Program-made: the position numbers and the translations under genes | The notes under the pieces: generated by a model | What the model was told of the DNA's origin: nothing | Database searches by the model: none | What the model saw: only the letters and a program-made list of their open reading frames with translations | Part shown: positions 44,586-56,384 of the stretch, one piece after another | How the letters are laid out: every line of letters begins with the position of its first letter | Numbering within the stretch: the stretch's first letter is position 1 | NCBI GenBank assembly: GCA_023091665.1 | Contig: JALJCQ010000008.1 | Coordinates: 744,001-808,000 of the forward strand | Length of the DNA stretch: 64,000 nucleotides | Direction: 5' to 3' | Origin: Pythium myriotylum | Lineage: Eukaryota > Oomycota > Peronosporomycetes > Pythiales > Pythiaceae

Positions 44586-45788
44586 CAAGGACTTGAAGGA
44601 GAGGAATGGGGGATAGCAAGCAAGATGCGGAGTGATCTCCTGAAAACTTCCCAACATTGGCTTCTATGTATCCGATCCAGACCTGGACTTAGCGATCTGC
44701 TTGCCGCAGTGGAACTATGTTTCGCATCTTTCGTCTGACCACTTCTCAAGGAATCTTCAGTGTACTGGTGCCTTGAATCAGGTTTGCTGGGGTACGCCAC
44801 CTCGAACGCCAAATACCTTCAGCCCCATCGTGATCATGAGCTAGAAATACTCTGCATGGCACAAACACTCAAGCATTGTGTGCGCGCTATATGGGGTATT
44901 TTTGGCTCTGGTCTGGCTTCTGCGTGAGACTGTGCCACGTGAGACTTGGATGTTGAAGATCTAATCTCGTATAACCAAGATAGCTTCGTTACGTCAGCCG
45001 AATGACGCAGCAAACCTCAAGCTTCCAAACAGGCTTGTCGTGAAGCATATCCAGCTTGACGATTTGATGCTGAGATCTATTGCATACATGATTAACCAGT
45101 GATGACTATGGGAGAGACAGAGACAAAGCGGTTGCCGCATACTGTCCACGAATGTTATCTAAGACTGGAGTGATATAACTAAAGTTTCGAGCGGATGAAC
45201 AAGCGATGGGTTCGCATCAAAGCAACGGCTCGACTTCCCATTCTCGAGTTTTCTTACGATCACACTCACCCTAAAGGCAAACGAATCCAATCTAAGGTGC
45301 GGCAGGCACTGAGACAAGGCGTGAAAGCTGCATCTCATCATCGAGCATGGGATTTGGCAAGTAGCAAGCGATACTTCGATTCCCCATCGCGTGAACCAAG
45401 GCTGCTACCATCACATTCACGTGTGCAAGCTATTTTGAGGTTGTTTGAGGAATTTTCTCGGAGATTTCGCAATGGAAAGCATTCATCAGATTCCCATATT
45501 CTTATCTGCGATCTCCTCGGTTCAATTGACACTCTGCGAGAAGATCAACACTTATTTCTTTCGCCCAATACGAGCCCCTCCAGATCCAGATACAATATCA
45601 CAATGCGATCTTCGTACGATCCTCTGAACAAACCGCGAACGTTCTATCCAAGATGTATAGATCCCATCAATGCGACCGATCACCTCGAGGCCGTCGTTCA
45701 TGACACCAGCTAAAGTCGTAGTCACAATTCAATTCTCCATCTTCGCGGCATTCTACTAATCTCTCCACCACACACTACCGCCGCAACC
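44586..45788. other. intergenic, divergent promoters of 6CR-1 and 6CR-2
   Basis: 1.2 kb of AT-richer sequence. A 172-residue plus-strand frame (45195-45713) lies here but has no signal peptide, module or other recognisable feature, so I leave it out as a gene. Confidence 0.45.
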
Positions 45789-46724
45789 ATGTTCCGCCCT
45801 GTGCTCCTCGCCATGCTCTTGGCCACCGCCTCCACACACGCCTACGCGCCGTGCCCTGGCGGAAACTCGGAGATGAGCGTCGAAGGTGTCAACGGTATCT
45901 TCTGCGTCCCCGGATCCCGTATCTGCATCGCCAACATCAACGACGGCAGCTGCCCCGGAAAGCAAGACGGCTTGCCCAATGGCTCCTACTGCGGCATCGT
46001 CGCGTCTGGCGTCTACGGCTGCAAGACCAATACGACGCCGGCGCCACCCGTCGCCACGACCGCCGCACCGACACCAGCACCGACGACGCTGGCCCCGGCA
46101 CCCACCACCTCTGCGCCATACGCGACGTCGCCGCCTTACGTGGGGTCTCGCTGCGGAACGGGCTACGAGATGAGTGTCGAGGGAGTTCCAGGCATCTTCT
46201 GCGTCGCCAAGGGCCCCATCTGCATCGCCGACCGAGCTTCCGGTACGTGTCCAGGTGTGCAGACGGGCCTCCCGAACGGGTCCTATTGCGGTAAGGTGGC
46301 GTCCGGTGTGTACGGCTGCAAGGCTGGTGCCGGGGGGTCTCAGCCGGCTCCGGCTCCGGCTCCGGCCCCTGCGCCTGCTCCCGCACCTACTCCTGCCCCT
46401 GCTCCTACCCCTGCTCCTGCGCCTGTCCCTGTGCCAGCACCGACGTCGGCCCCCACGTCTGCGCCGGCACCACCGTCAAGCGGCTCACGCTGCCCTGTCA
46501 GAAACTTCGAGATGAGCGTGGAGGGTGTCCCCGGGATCTTTTGTCTGGCCAAGGGTCCCATCTGCATCGCCGACCGAGGTTCCGGCACCTGTCCCGAATC
46601 TCAGCCGGGTCTGCCCAACGGTTCCTACTGTGGCAAGGTCGCCTCCGGAGTCTACGGCTGTAAGGCTGGCGCCGCTCCGTCGGGATCGACCTTCGCGCCG
46701 TCCGATATCGTCGTGCCTGGTCCA

Positions 46725-46759
<35 letters not shown>

Positions 46760-47462
46760 TGCCCCCGCGCCAGCGCCAGCGCCAGCGCCAGCACCAACCT
46801 CAACGTCCGCGCCGGCGCCATCGCCCACCACTGCTGCTCCCGTGCCGACAACGACCACGACGGCACCAACACCATCGGCCACCGATGGCTCTCAGTGCAA
46901 GACTAATGAGTACGAGATGAGCGTCGAGGGCGTGCGTGGCGTCTTCTGTCTCGCCAAGGGTCCCATCTGCAACGCCGACGTGAGCTCGGGTTCTTGTCCA
47001 GGCCCTCAGACGGGTCTGCCCAACGGCTCGTTCTGCGGCAAGGTAGCCTCAGGAGTGTACGGGTGCAAGCCAAACGGAGCCTCGGGCTCTTCGCCAGCAT
47101 CATCGTCCCCAGCTCCTACACCAGCGCCGACCACGTGCGCACCAACGTCGTCTCCACCCACGGCGGCTCCGACGACCTCGGCTCCAACACCCGTGCCCAC
47201 GACCGCCGTGCCCACGTCCAAGCCGACGCCAGCGCCGGCTGGACCTGGTGGCGTCTGCGCATCAGGAGCGACACCCATGAGTATTGAGGGTGTACCCACG
47301 ATCTTCTGTGTCGACGAGCCGGCTTGTGCAGGCACGCGCAGCAACGGCAACTGTCCCGGCGCGCAGACGGCGCTTCCATTCGGCTCCTACTGCGACATCA
47401 TCACCAAGACGGGGGTGTACGGCTGCAAGCCTCAGACTGGTCCTTCTCGTCTGCGGTTGTAA
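45789..47462 (+). CDS. 6CR-2: secreted protein of six-cysteine modules
   Basis: Single exon, 557 residues, signal peptide MFRPVLLAMLLATASTHAYA. Module 1 spans residues 22-79 with Cys at module positions 1, 18, 25, 34, 47 and 57. Modules 2-4 share MSVEGV and GVYGCK, and the last is the MSIEGV/TGVYGCK type. The linkers are strikingly Ala-Pro dipeptide repeats (encoded by GCTCCG hexamers) and Thr/Pro stretches. It is almost identical to 6CR-4 and 6CR-5, but the identity covers only the coding cassette: about 25 bp before the ATG to about 30 bp after the stop. Outside that the flanks are unrelated. Confidence 0.85.
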
Positions 47463-49032
47463 GACATTGGTATCTTGCTGTCTCTTCAAATACATTATGC
47501 ACATGATCTTTTGTTTATCCACGGTTTGTGTTTTCGTTTGTTTGATGACAGTGCTGGGAGTGTCTGGCGCTCTTGGCTATGTAGGCAGAATATGGGCCGG
47601 CTTATGGTAGTGAAATCGGCGCCTTCGGATTGGGTTTTACACTGTTTCCTTCCAATTCTAGGCTAAGAATTATTGGCGCGAATGAAGACGAATGCTATTG
47701 GCAACAACCTATGCCTGCTAGTAGCCGGGGCTTGTTGCCTTCTGCGTTACCGAAGGAATGTGGACCGATTGGCCTGGCTTATCTGCTCCAGGCCTGAAGA
47801 ATCGATTCGTGTGACGTCTATTGGTTTGCTCATATAGAAACCTATAGCGGGTTCAAAGACCAGTGACTAGCAAGCTAGCGAGTAAAAGGGCAGACATTCC
47901 GGCAGAGTGTCTGTCGAGTGATGGCGATAGCAGTGGTGGGCCTCTCTCTGGGGCTACGCGACCTTGTTTGCTTGCCAGGAGACTACAGGATGCAGTCGAG
48001 TGGGTTGATCGTGGCGTAGTCGTTGCGGAGCCGAGCAACGACCACGATCGGTAAACTCCTCCGTGCCCTTTGCAGGGCCCTGTCGAGGTGCTGAATGTCG
48101 GTGAGCAGTCGACGGCACTTCGTTCGTTCACTCCGATCCCATCGACGAAGTCGAGGGATGTCTTCTCCAGCTCGTCCACACGGATGTAGCGAGCTTCTGG
48201 TACCGGTCGAGCCTCACGGCTCGCCAGCGTCTTGCGGGTCGACGGCTTCCGTCGGACCCTGAGCGCGGCCTTCGTGTCGTGGAGCGCGACAGCCTTGCTG
48301 GAACTTGCTCCTGGGCCTAGCGCACCTGATGGCGCGCCGGCGACTTGAGCACGGACGCCCTGGGCGTCGCGTGCGGCTTGCGCCCGAGCTCGCGGCCTTC
48401 ATCGATCCTCGTCAAGCTCGCCGACGGCTGCCACGCGTCCGCCAATGAAGGCGAGTTCCCTTGGACGCGTGGCAGCTGACGGCGAGGGAACCAGATGGCC
48501 CGAGGAGTGATGGTCTTGAGCAGGAGCTTGCAAATTGGGAACTTCCAGGCCTGAAGAATGGTCCACATGTTAAAACAACACGGAAGCGAGTGGATTCCAC
48601 TTTCAAACCGTGGGATTAGGAGCTTGGGCTTTGAACGAGCAACCCACGTTTCATAATATGGTTGGTCTCATGGTGTCACTGCAGTCCCATTGTCGAATCT
48701 CATGGGTTGTCGCAATCTCCGCCCGGCTGGGGCAATCTTCCCAGTATCTTTTAATAGGGCAGTTCAATTCCATGGAGCTTTGGAAACGAGCACGTGGCCA
48801 ATCCGTATTGTCTCGTGTGCGAGTGTGCAGTTACCGATTCTGCGATTGCATTTCTATGAACAATCACAGGCGAAGGAGTAGCGAGAGATTTCGCATGGGG
48901 GCTTCTGGAAGATGGCGCCTTGCAGCTTGGCAGCCCATTATTCCTTCTTCTTTGAGGCCACGGCAGAGAGTTCACTTTCCAATCCGCAAAACAAAAGCAA
49001 GACATTCCGTTCAACGCTCTACTCCCAAATCG
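47463..49032. other. intergenic with GC-rich patch, hairpin and possible decayed coding sequence
   Basis: 1.57 kb. The 47980-48480 part is GC-rich, unlike the AT-rich spacers nearby. On the minus strand two overlapping frames (about 47983-48150 and 48150-48290) look protein-like (RRLLTDIQHLDRALQRAR; RYIRVDELEK) but need a frameshift or intron to join. A hairpin lies at 48427-48476. No intact gene seen. Confidence 0.35.
48427..48476. repeat. 14-bp perfect inverted repeat with 22-nt loop
   Basis: GCTGCCACGCGTCC at 48427-48440 and its exact complement GGACGCGTGGCAGC at 48463-48476. A strong potential cruciform in the GC-rich patch, origin unknown. Confidence 0.85.
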
Positions 49033-50421
49033 ATGTTTCGACCCATCTTTCTTGCCATGATGTGCGTAGCTTCGGCTCGGGGCGCCTCGCCCTGCGCAAA
49101 CGGACTCCTTGAGATGAGTGTCGAAGGCGTCGCCGGAGTTTTCTGTGTTGGTGGTCCTCGTATTTGCATCGCCAACATTGGTGACGGACGGTGCCCGCTT
49201 GCCCAGCCAGGCTTGCCGAACGGGTCATTCTGCGGTATCGTTCGAACGGGCGTCTATGGTTGCAAGACCAATACGACACCTGCCCCTCCCGTGACCACCA
49301 GACCTCCGGGGACTGGCCCAATTGCAGGCACAGTTTCGATCTCCGAACCTCCAACTACCCATTGCCCAGGTGGCTACGAAGTGAGTGTCGAAGGTGTACC
49401 TGGAATCTACTGTGTAGACAAAGGCCCGGTGTGTATAGCCGATATAAGCACAGGGGCATGTCCTGGCGTGCAGCCTGGGCTTCCGTATGGCTCCTCATGC
49501 GGTCGGGTTGCCTCCGGGGTCTTTGGATGCAAGGTTATCACAAGCGTACCATCATCGTCGCCAACATCATCACCACCTTCTGCACCAGTCGCCACTCCCA
49601 CAGCAACCTCTGCTGGATCTGGTCGCTGTCCACCGGGGAATGCAGAGATGAGCGTCGAAGGTGTCCAAGGGGTTTTCTGTCTCGCGAGTGGCCCTATCTG
49701 CATGGGGGATCATTCGGCAGGGAGCTGCCCTGGACCACAGTCCGGTCTTTTGAATGGCTCGTACTGTGGTAAGGTCGCCTCCGGTGTCTACGGCTGCAAG
49801 CCTGGCGCAGGTCCTGGGTTCAACCCGCAGGATATCATCGACACTCAAGCACCGACAACGGCGCCGACAACGACACCAGGGGTAACTTCGATCACGCCAG
49901 TTCCCTCCCGAACAGATGGGTCGCAGTGCAAGAATGGAGAATACGAGATGAGTGTCGAGGGTGTCCGAGGCATCTTCTGTCTGTCCAAAGGTCCTATCTG
50001 CATGGCAGACGTAAGCAGTGGTGCTTGTCCTGGTCCGCAGTTTGGTCTACCAAACGGTTCTAACTGCGGGAAAGTGGCCTCTGGTGTCTACGGATGCAAG
50101 CCGAATGGTGTCACGGCCTCTCCGTCGGTGGTACCCACAGCCGCCCCTACAGCGACTCCGACTTCAACACCGACCTCTAGACCAGCGCCAGCCCCCGCCG
50201 GACCGGACGGCGTATGCTCCAAAGGTGCGACGCCAATGAGCATTGAAGGAGTACGGACAATCTTCTGCGTTGATGAACCGGCATGCGTCCAACAGAGAAG
50301 CAACGGCAACTGCCCAGGAGCTCAGAATGGACTCCCGTACGGTTCGTTCTGTGGTTTGATTGCTCGCACTGGTGTATACGGTTGCAAGCCGATCACGAGT
50401 CCACCGAGTGTCAGCAGGTGA
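49033..50421 (+). CDS. 6CR-3: secreted protein of six-cysteine modules
   Basis: Single exon, 462 residues from the ATG at 49033; the frame is open upstream but this start gives the signal peptide MFRPIFLAMMCVASARGA, matching the paralogs. It has five modules: CANGLLEMSVEGVAGVFC, CPGGYEVSVEGVPGIYC, CPPGNAEMSVEGVQGVFC, CKNGEYEMSVEGVRGIFC and the terminal MSIEGV type. Linkers are short, Thr/Pro-rich, without the Ala-Pro hexamer expansions of 6CR-2. Its last 580 bases (from about 49842) and all downstream flank are duplicated in inverted orientation at 56385-56964. It is clearly diverged at synonymous sites from 6CR-2, so the two subtypes are older than the inversion. Confidence 0.85.
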   Translation: MFRPIFLAMMCVASARGASPCANGLLEMSVEGVAGVFCVGGPRICIANIGDGRCPLAQPGLPNGSFCGIVRTGVYGCKTNTTPAPPVTTRPPGTGPIAGTVSISEPPTTHCPGGYEVSVEGVPGIYCVDKGPVCIADISTGACPGVQPGLPYGSSCGRVASGVFGCKVITSVPSSSPTSSPPSAPVATPTATSAGSGRCPPGNAEMSVEGVQGVFCLASGPICMGDHSAGSCPGPQSGLLNGSYCGKVASGVYGCKPGAGPGFNPQDIIDTQAPTTAPTTTPGVTSITPVPSRTDGSQCKNGEYEMSVEGVRGIFCLSKGPICMADVSSGACPGPQFGLPNGSNCGKVASGVYGCKPNGVTASPSVVPTAAPTATPTSTPTSRPAPAPAGPDGVCSKGATPMSIEGVRTIFCVDEPACVQQRSNGNCPGAQNGLPYGSFCGLIARTGVYGCKPITSPPSVSR

Positions 50422-51307
50422 TCGCGTTGTTCGCGCCCAAGCGCGACACACTACATCGGGTACAAGGAGTAAGCAGTCGGCAGGCAGTACGCGTTTGAGC
50501 TGCATAGTTGGCTCCATCTACTCTTGTCATATTCACCCTCCCTCTTTTTTTCATGTTGGCTCTTGAGGCGATGTCTTCATGGGGCCTACTCGGAGTCCAC
50601 AGGAAGGCGTGGCTTCATTTTTTTCCCCCTGAATGGTCACGCCACGGAATTGAGGTAGGAAAAAAAAAAACCACTCATCAGATCCACGGTATGACAAATT
50701 CGAAAAAAACTAAAACAAACTGAGGTGAGATCGAGCAACTCTTTGAAAGCGCAGAGATTCGTCTCTGCCACGACACAACAGAGTAAATCAGAGTCCCAGG
50801 GAACACCTGGTGACTGCAAAATGTTCCTTGGAACACGAACTTCCGCTGTCAGGGACGGTTGCAAGGACGGGTATATCGTCGACTTGTGTGGTGAGACTGC
50901 TCACGAACGCCTGGTGCAGTTAATGGAGACGCTGCACCAGCGAGCTCGCTTCGTGGCGGAGCAAGAGAAACAACACCAGTATGGTAGATGATGATGATGC
51001 AAATGAAGTCTATTGAGTTCAACTTAGTGAATCCAAATAGCTACCAGTATGGTAGAGCTGAAGCTGTGCTATTACAGCCGCATCCTAAAAGAAAAGCTCC
51101 TACTTCGAACAAGTATCTACCATCCCACATGCACATAAACCGTCCAAATATATCCGTAAGCACATAGCCGATACAGGAGATAGATGATGATGCAATGGAC
51201 ACAGAGCAAACATGGGTTGCTCAAGGCACCTTCAGTTCTAAAGCATGTATTCTGACTTGTGGGGTAAACGTAGCATGTATATGAAGAGACAGCAAGATAC
51301 CAATGTC
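50422..51307. other. spacer between 6CR-3 and 6CR-4 (within left arm)
   Basis: 886 bp between two convergent stops. Short frames here are repeated in the right arm only because the DNA is duplicated. I see no gene. Confidence 0.5.
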
Positions 51308-52004
51308 TTACAACCGCAGACGAGAAGGACCAGTCTGAGGCTTGCAGCCGTACACCCCCGTCTTGGTGATGATGTCGCAGTAGGAGCCGAATGGAAGCGC
51401 CGTCTGCGCGCCGGGACAGTTGCCGTTGCTGCGCGTGCCTGCACAAGCCGGCTCGTCGACACAGAAGATCGTGGGTACACCCTCAATACTCATGGGTGTC
51501 GCTCCTGATGCGCAGACGCCACCAGGTCCAGCCGGCGCTGGCGTCGGCTTGGACGTGGGCACGGCGGTCGTGGGCACGGGTGTTGGAGCCGAGGTCGTCG
51601 GAGCCGCCGTGGGTGGAGACGACGTTGGTGCGCACGTGGTCGGCGCTGGTGTAGGAGCTGGGGACGATGATGCTGGCGAAGAGCCCGAGGCTCCGTTTGG
51701 CTTGCACCCGTACACTCCTGAGGCTACCTTGCCGCAGAACGAGCCGTTGGGCAGACCCGTCTGAGGGCCTGGACAAGAACCCGAGCTCACGTCGGCGTTG
51801 CAGATGGGACCCTTGGCGAGACAGAAGACGCCACGCACGCCCTCGACGCTCATCTCGTACTCATTAGTCTTGCACTGAGAGCCATCGGTGGCCGATGGTG
51901 TTGGTGCCGTCGTGGTCGTTGTCGGCACGGGAGCAGCAGTGGTGGGCGATGGCGCCGGCGCGGACGTTGAGGTTGGTGCTGGCGCTGGCGCTGGCGCGGG
52001 GGCA

Positions 52005-52051
<47 letters not shown>

Positions 52052-52987
52052 TGGACCAGGCACGACGATATCGGACGGCGCGAAGGTCGATCCCGACGGA
52101 GCGGCGCCAGCCTTACAGCCGTAGACTCCGGAGGCGACCTTGCCACAGTAGGAACCGTTGGGCAGACCCGGCTGAGATTCGGGACAGGTGCCGGAACCTC
52201 GGTCGGCGATGCAGATGGGACCCTTGGCCAGACAAAAGATCCCGGGGACACCCTCCACGCTCATCTCGAAGTTTCCGACAGGGCAGCGTGAGCCGCTTGA
52301 CGGTGGTGCCGGCGCAGACGTGGGGGCCGACGTCGGTGCTGGCACAGGGACAGGCGCAGGAGCAGGGGCAGGAGCAGGGGCAGGAGTAGGTGCGGGAGCA
52401 GGCGCAGGGGCCGGAGCCGGAGCCGGAGCCGGCTGAGACCCCCCGGCACCAGCCTTGCAGCCGTACACACCGGACGCCACCTTACCGCAATAGGACCCGT
52501 TCGGGAGGCCCGTCTGCACACCTGGACACGTACCGGAAGCTCGGTCGGCGATGCAGATGGGGCCCTTGGCGACGCAGAAGATGCCTGGAACTCCCTCGAC
52601 ACTCATCTCGTAGCCCGTTCCGCAGCGAGACCCCACGTAAGGCGGCGACGTCGCGTATGGCGCAGAGGTGGTGGGTGCCGGGGCCAGCGTCGTCGGTGCT
52701 GGTGTCGGTGCGGCGGTCGTGGCGACGGGTGGCGCCGGCGTCGTATTGGTCTTGCAGCCGTAGACGCCAGACGCGACGATGCCGCAGTAGGAGCCATTGG
52801 GCAAGCCGTCTTGCTTTCCGGGGCAGCTGCCGTCGTTGATGTTGGCGATGCAGATACGGGATCCGGGGACGCAGAAGATACCGTTGACACCTTCGACGCT
52901 CATCTCCGAGTTTCCGCCAGGGCACGGCGCGTAGGCGTGTGTGGAGGCGGTGGCCAAGAGCATGGCGAGGAGCACAGGGCGGAACAT
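51308..52987 (-). CDS. 6CR-4: secreted protein of six-cysteine modules
   Basis: Single exon, 559 residues, with signal peptide and five-module layout as in 6CR-2. Visible differences from 6CR-2 and 6CR-5 are Gly instead of Arg after CPV at the start of module 3, and the length of the second Ala-Pro linker. It is the left-arm partner of 6CR-5. The long linker at about 52000-52055 is a GGAGCC hexamer array on the plus strand. Functionally it should be interchangeable with its two near-twins. Confidence 0.85.
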
Positions 52988-53195
52988 GGTTGCGGCGGTA
53001 GTGTGTGGTGGGGTGCTTGGCGATGCTGAGTGGGCTGTAGAGGCCTATTGCTTGGGGGCAGGTAAATGATAGAATGAGTGGAAGTCGTAAGGTTGGTGCT
53101 GTGCCGTTCACGAAGAAGGGATTGGGCAGGAGGAATGGTACTTTCCTTGGTGTGTGGACGGGTTTCCGTTCCTTAGGGTGGTGAGCTGAGAGGGC

Positions 53196-53580
53196 CGAAA
53201 TCGCTGGAATAGACGAGGCCAGTCCCAAATGGGATCCATCGTTGTTATGCATGGATTCTATGTGCGCTCGTGGTGTGTCGTTGTCTCATGGTGCGACCTG
53301 CACATGGTGGAGCTACGCACATGAGACTACTTCCTTGGTGTGGGGAAGGCGCCACGAAATGTACACTAGTGGACCTATCTTACAGACGCCCCATTGCCAG
53401 CCTTTTAGGAACGCGTACAGAAGAACAACGCATTCGCATCCGCCAGCAGACAAAAATACACAAATACCATTATCAAGAGGAGCGAGCGACCAGCAATCCC
53501 GTGTTGTGGCCATGAGACAGAGCATGGAACTCGCTTGGAAGCCTGCGAACGTGTTGATGGGCGGATACAACACACTTTTA
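53196..53580. other. 385-bp unique centre of the inverted duplication
   Basis: Separates the two arms; the arms match right up to 53195 and from 53581. No gene, transposase or terminal repeat recognised. Divergent promoters of 6CR-4 and 6CR-5 probably lie in the arms plus this centre. Confidence 0.6.
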
Positions 53581-53788
53581 GCCCTCTCAGCTCACCACCC
53601 TAAGGAACGGAAACCCGTCCACACACCAAGGAAAGTACCATTCCTCCTGCCCAATCCCTTCTTCGTGAACGGCACAGCACCAACCTTACGACTTCCACTC
53701 ATTCTATCATTTACCTGCCCCCAAGCAATAGGCCTCTACAGCCCACTCAGCATCGCCAAGCACCCCACCACACACTACCGCCGCAACC

Positions 53789-54724
53789 ATGTTCCGCCCT
53801 GTGCTCCTCGCCATGCTCTTGGCCACCGCCTCCACACACGCCTACGCGCCGTGCCCTGGCGGAAACTCGGAGATGAGCGTCGAAGGTGTCAACGGTATCT
53901 TCTGCGTCCCCGGATCCCGTATCTGCATCGCCAACATCAACGACGGCAGCTGCCCCGGAAAGCAAGACGGCTTGCCCAATGGCTCCTACTGCGGCATCGT
54001 CGCGTCTGGCGTCTACGGCTGCAAGACCAATACGACGCCGGCGCCACCCGTCGCCACGACCGCCGCACCGACACCAGCACCGACGACGCTGGCCCCGGCA
54101 CCCACCACCTCTGCGCCATACGCGACGTCGCCGCCTTACGTGGGGTCTCGCTGCGGAACGGGCTACGAGATGAGTGTCGAGGGAGTTCCAGGCATCTTCT
54201 GCGTCGCCAAGGGCCCCATCTGCATCGCCGACCGAGCTTCCGGTACGTGTCCAGGTGTGCAGACGGGCCTCCCGAACGGGTCCTATTGCGGTAAGGTGGC
54301 GTCCGGTGTGTACGGCTGCAAGGCTGGTGCCGGGGGGTCTCAGCCGGCTCCGGCTCCGGCTCCGGCCCCTGCGCCTGCTCCCGCACCTACTCCTGCCCCT
54401 GCTCCTGCCCCTGCTCCTGCGCCTGTCCCTGTGCCAGCACCGACGTCGGCCCCCACGTCTGCGCCGGCACCACCGTCAAGCGGCTCACGCTGCCCTGTCA
54501 GAAACTTCGAGATGAGCGTGGAGGGTGTCCCCGGGATCTTTTGTCTGGCCAAGGGTCCCATCTGCATCGCCGACCGAGGTTCCGGCACCTGTCCCGAATC
54601 TCAGCCGGGTCTGCCCAACGGTTCCTACTGTGGCAAGGTCGCCTCCGGAGTCTACGGCTGTAAGGCTGGCGCCGCTCCGTCGGGATCGACCTTCGCGCCG
54701 TCCGATATCGTCGTGCCTGGTCCA

Positions 54725-54807
<83 letters not shown>

Positions 54808-55498
54808 TGCCCCCGCGCCAGCGCCAGCACCAACCTCAACGTCCGCGCCGGCGCCATCGCCCACCACTGCTGCTCCCGTGCCGACAACGACCACGACGGC
54901 ACCAACACCATCGGCCACCGATGGCTCTCAGTGCAAGACTAATGAGTACGAGATGAGCGTCGAGGGCGTGCGTGGCGTCTTCTGTCTCGCCAAGGGTCCC
55001 ATCTGCAACGCCGACGTGAGCTCGGGTTCTTGTCCAGGCCCTCAGACGGGTCTGCCCAACGGCTCGTTCTGCGGCAAGGTAGCCTCAGGAGTGTACGGGT
55101 GCAAGCCAAACGGAGCCTCGGGCTCTTCGCCAGCATCATCGTCCCCAGCTCCTACACCAGCGCCGACCACGTGCGCACCAACGTCGTCTCCACCCACGGC
55201 GGCTCCGACGACCTCGGCTCCAACACCCGTGCCCACGACCGCCGTGCCCACGTCCAAGCCGACGCCAGCGCCGGCTGGACCTGGTGGCGTCTGCGCATCA
55301 GGAGCGACACCCATGAGTATTGAGGGTGTACCCACGATCTTCTGTGTCGACGAGCCGGCTTGTGCAGGCACGCGCAGCAACGGCAACTGTCCCGGCGCGC
55401 AGACGGCGCTTCCATTCGGCTCCTACTGCGACATCATCACCAAGACGGGGGTGTACGGCTGCAAGCCTCAGACTGGTCCTTCTCGTCTGCGGTTGTAA
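53789..55498 (+). CDS. 6CR-5: secreted protein of six-cysteine modules
   Basis: Single exon, 569 residues, same architecture as 6CR-2 and 6CR-4. The linker between modules 3 and 4 is the longest of the three (hexamer array GCTCCG at about 54724-54806), adding ten residues relative to 6CR-4. It keeps Arg at the position where 6CR-4 has Gly, so it agrees with 6CR-2 there but with 6CR-4 in the first Ala-Pro linker, a mosaic pattern expected from gene conversion. It has the same 208 bp upstream sequence as 6CR-4. Confidence 0.85.
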
Positions 55499-56384
55499 GA
55501 CATTGGTATCTTGCTGTCTCTTCATATACATGCTACGTTTACCCCACAAGTCAGAATACATGCTTTAGAACTGAAGGTGCCTTGAGCAACCCATGTTTGC
55601 TCTGTGTCCATTGCATCATCATCTATCTCCTGTATCGGCTATGTGCTTACGGATATATTTGGACGGTTTATGTGCATGTGGGATGGTAGATACTTGTTCG
55701 AAGTAGGAGCTTTTCTTTTAGGATGCGGCTGTAATAGCACAGCTTCAGCTCTACCATACTGGTAGCTATTTGGATTCACTAAGTTGAACTCAATAGACTT
55801 CATTTGCATCATCATCATCTACCATACTGGTGTTGTTTCTCTTGCTCCGCCACGAAGCGAGCTCGCTGGTGCAGCGTCTCCATTAACTGCACCAGGCGTT
55901 CGTGAGCAGTCTCACCACACAAGTCGACGATATACCCGTCCTTGCAACCGTCCCTGACAGCGGAAGTTCGTGTTCCAAGGAACATTTTGCAGTCACCAGG
56001 TGTTCCCTGGGACTCTGATTTACTCTGTTGTGTCGTGGCAGAGACGAATCTCTGCGCTTTCAAAGAGTTGCTCGATCTCACCTCAGTTTGTTTTAGTTTT
56101 TTTCGAATTTGTCATACCGTGGATCTGATGAGTGGTTTTTTTTTTTCCTACCTCAATTCCGTGGCGTGACCATTCAGGGGGAAAAAAATGAAGCCACGCC
56201 TTCCTGTGGACTCCGAGTAGGCCCCATGAAGACATCGCCTCAAGAGCCAACATGAAAAAAAGAGGGAGGGTGAATATGACAAGAGTAGATGGAGCCAACT
56301 ATGCAGCTCAAACGCGTACTGCCTGCCGACTGCTTACTCCTTGTACCCGATGTAGTGTGTCGCGCTTGGGCGCGAACAACGCGA
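55499..56384. other. spacer between 6CR-5 and 6CR-6 (within right arm)
   Basis: 886 bp, inverted copy of 50422-51307. No gene seen. Confidence 0.5.

Larger units (their letters stand above)
49842..53195. repeat. left arm of 3.35 kb inverted duplication
   Basis: Contains the 3' part of 6CR-3, 886 bp of spacer and all of 6CR-4 plus 208 bp upstream. It is the reverse complement of 53581-56964. The spacers are equal in length (886 bp) and the upstream pieces too (208 bp). The total length difference (30 bp) equals the difference in one Ala-Pro linker. Confidence 0.92.

Noticed and set aside
45195..45713. 172-residue plus-strand frame between 6CR-1 and 6CR-2
   Set aside because: No recognisable motif and no sign of splicing partners; AT-rich intergenic.
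45850..55400. Long Arg/Leu- or Gly/Ala-rich frames antisense to or offset from the 6CR genes
   Set aside because: Products of GC-rich hexamer repeats read in other frames; repeated only because the genes are repeated.
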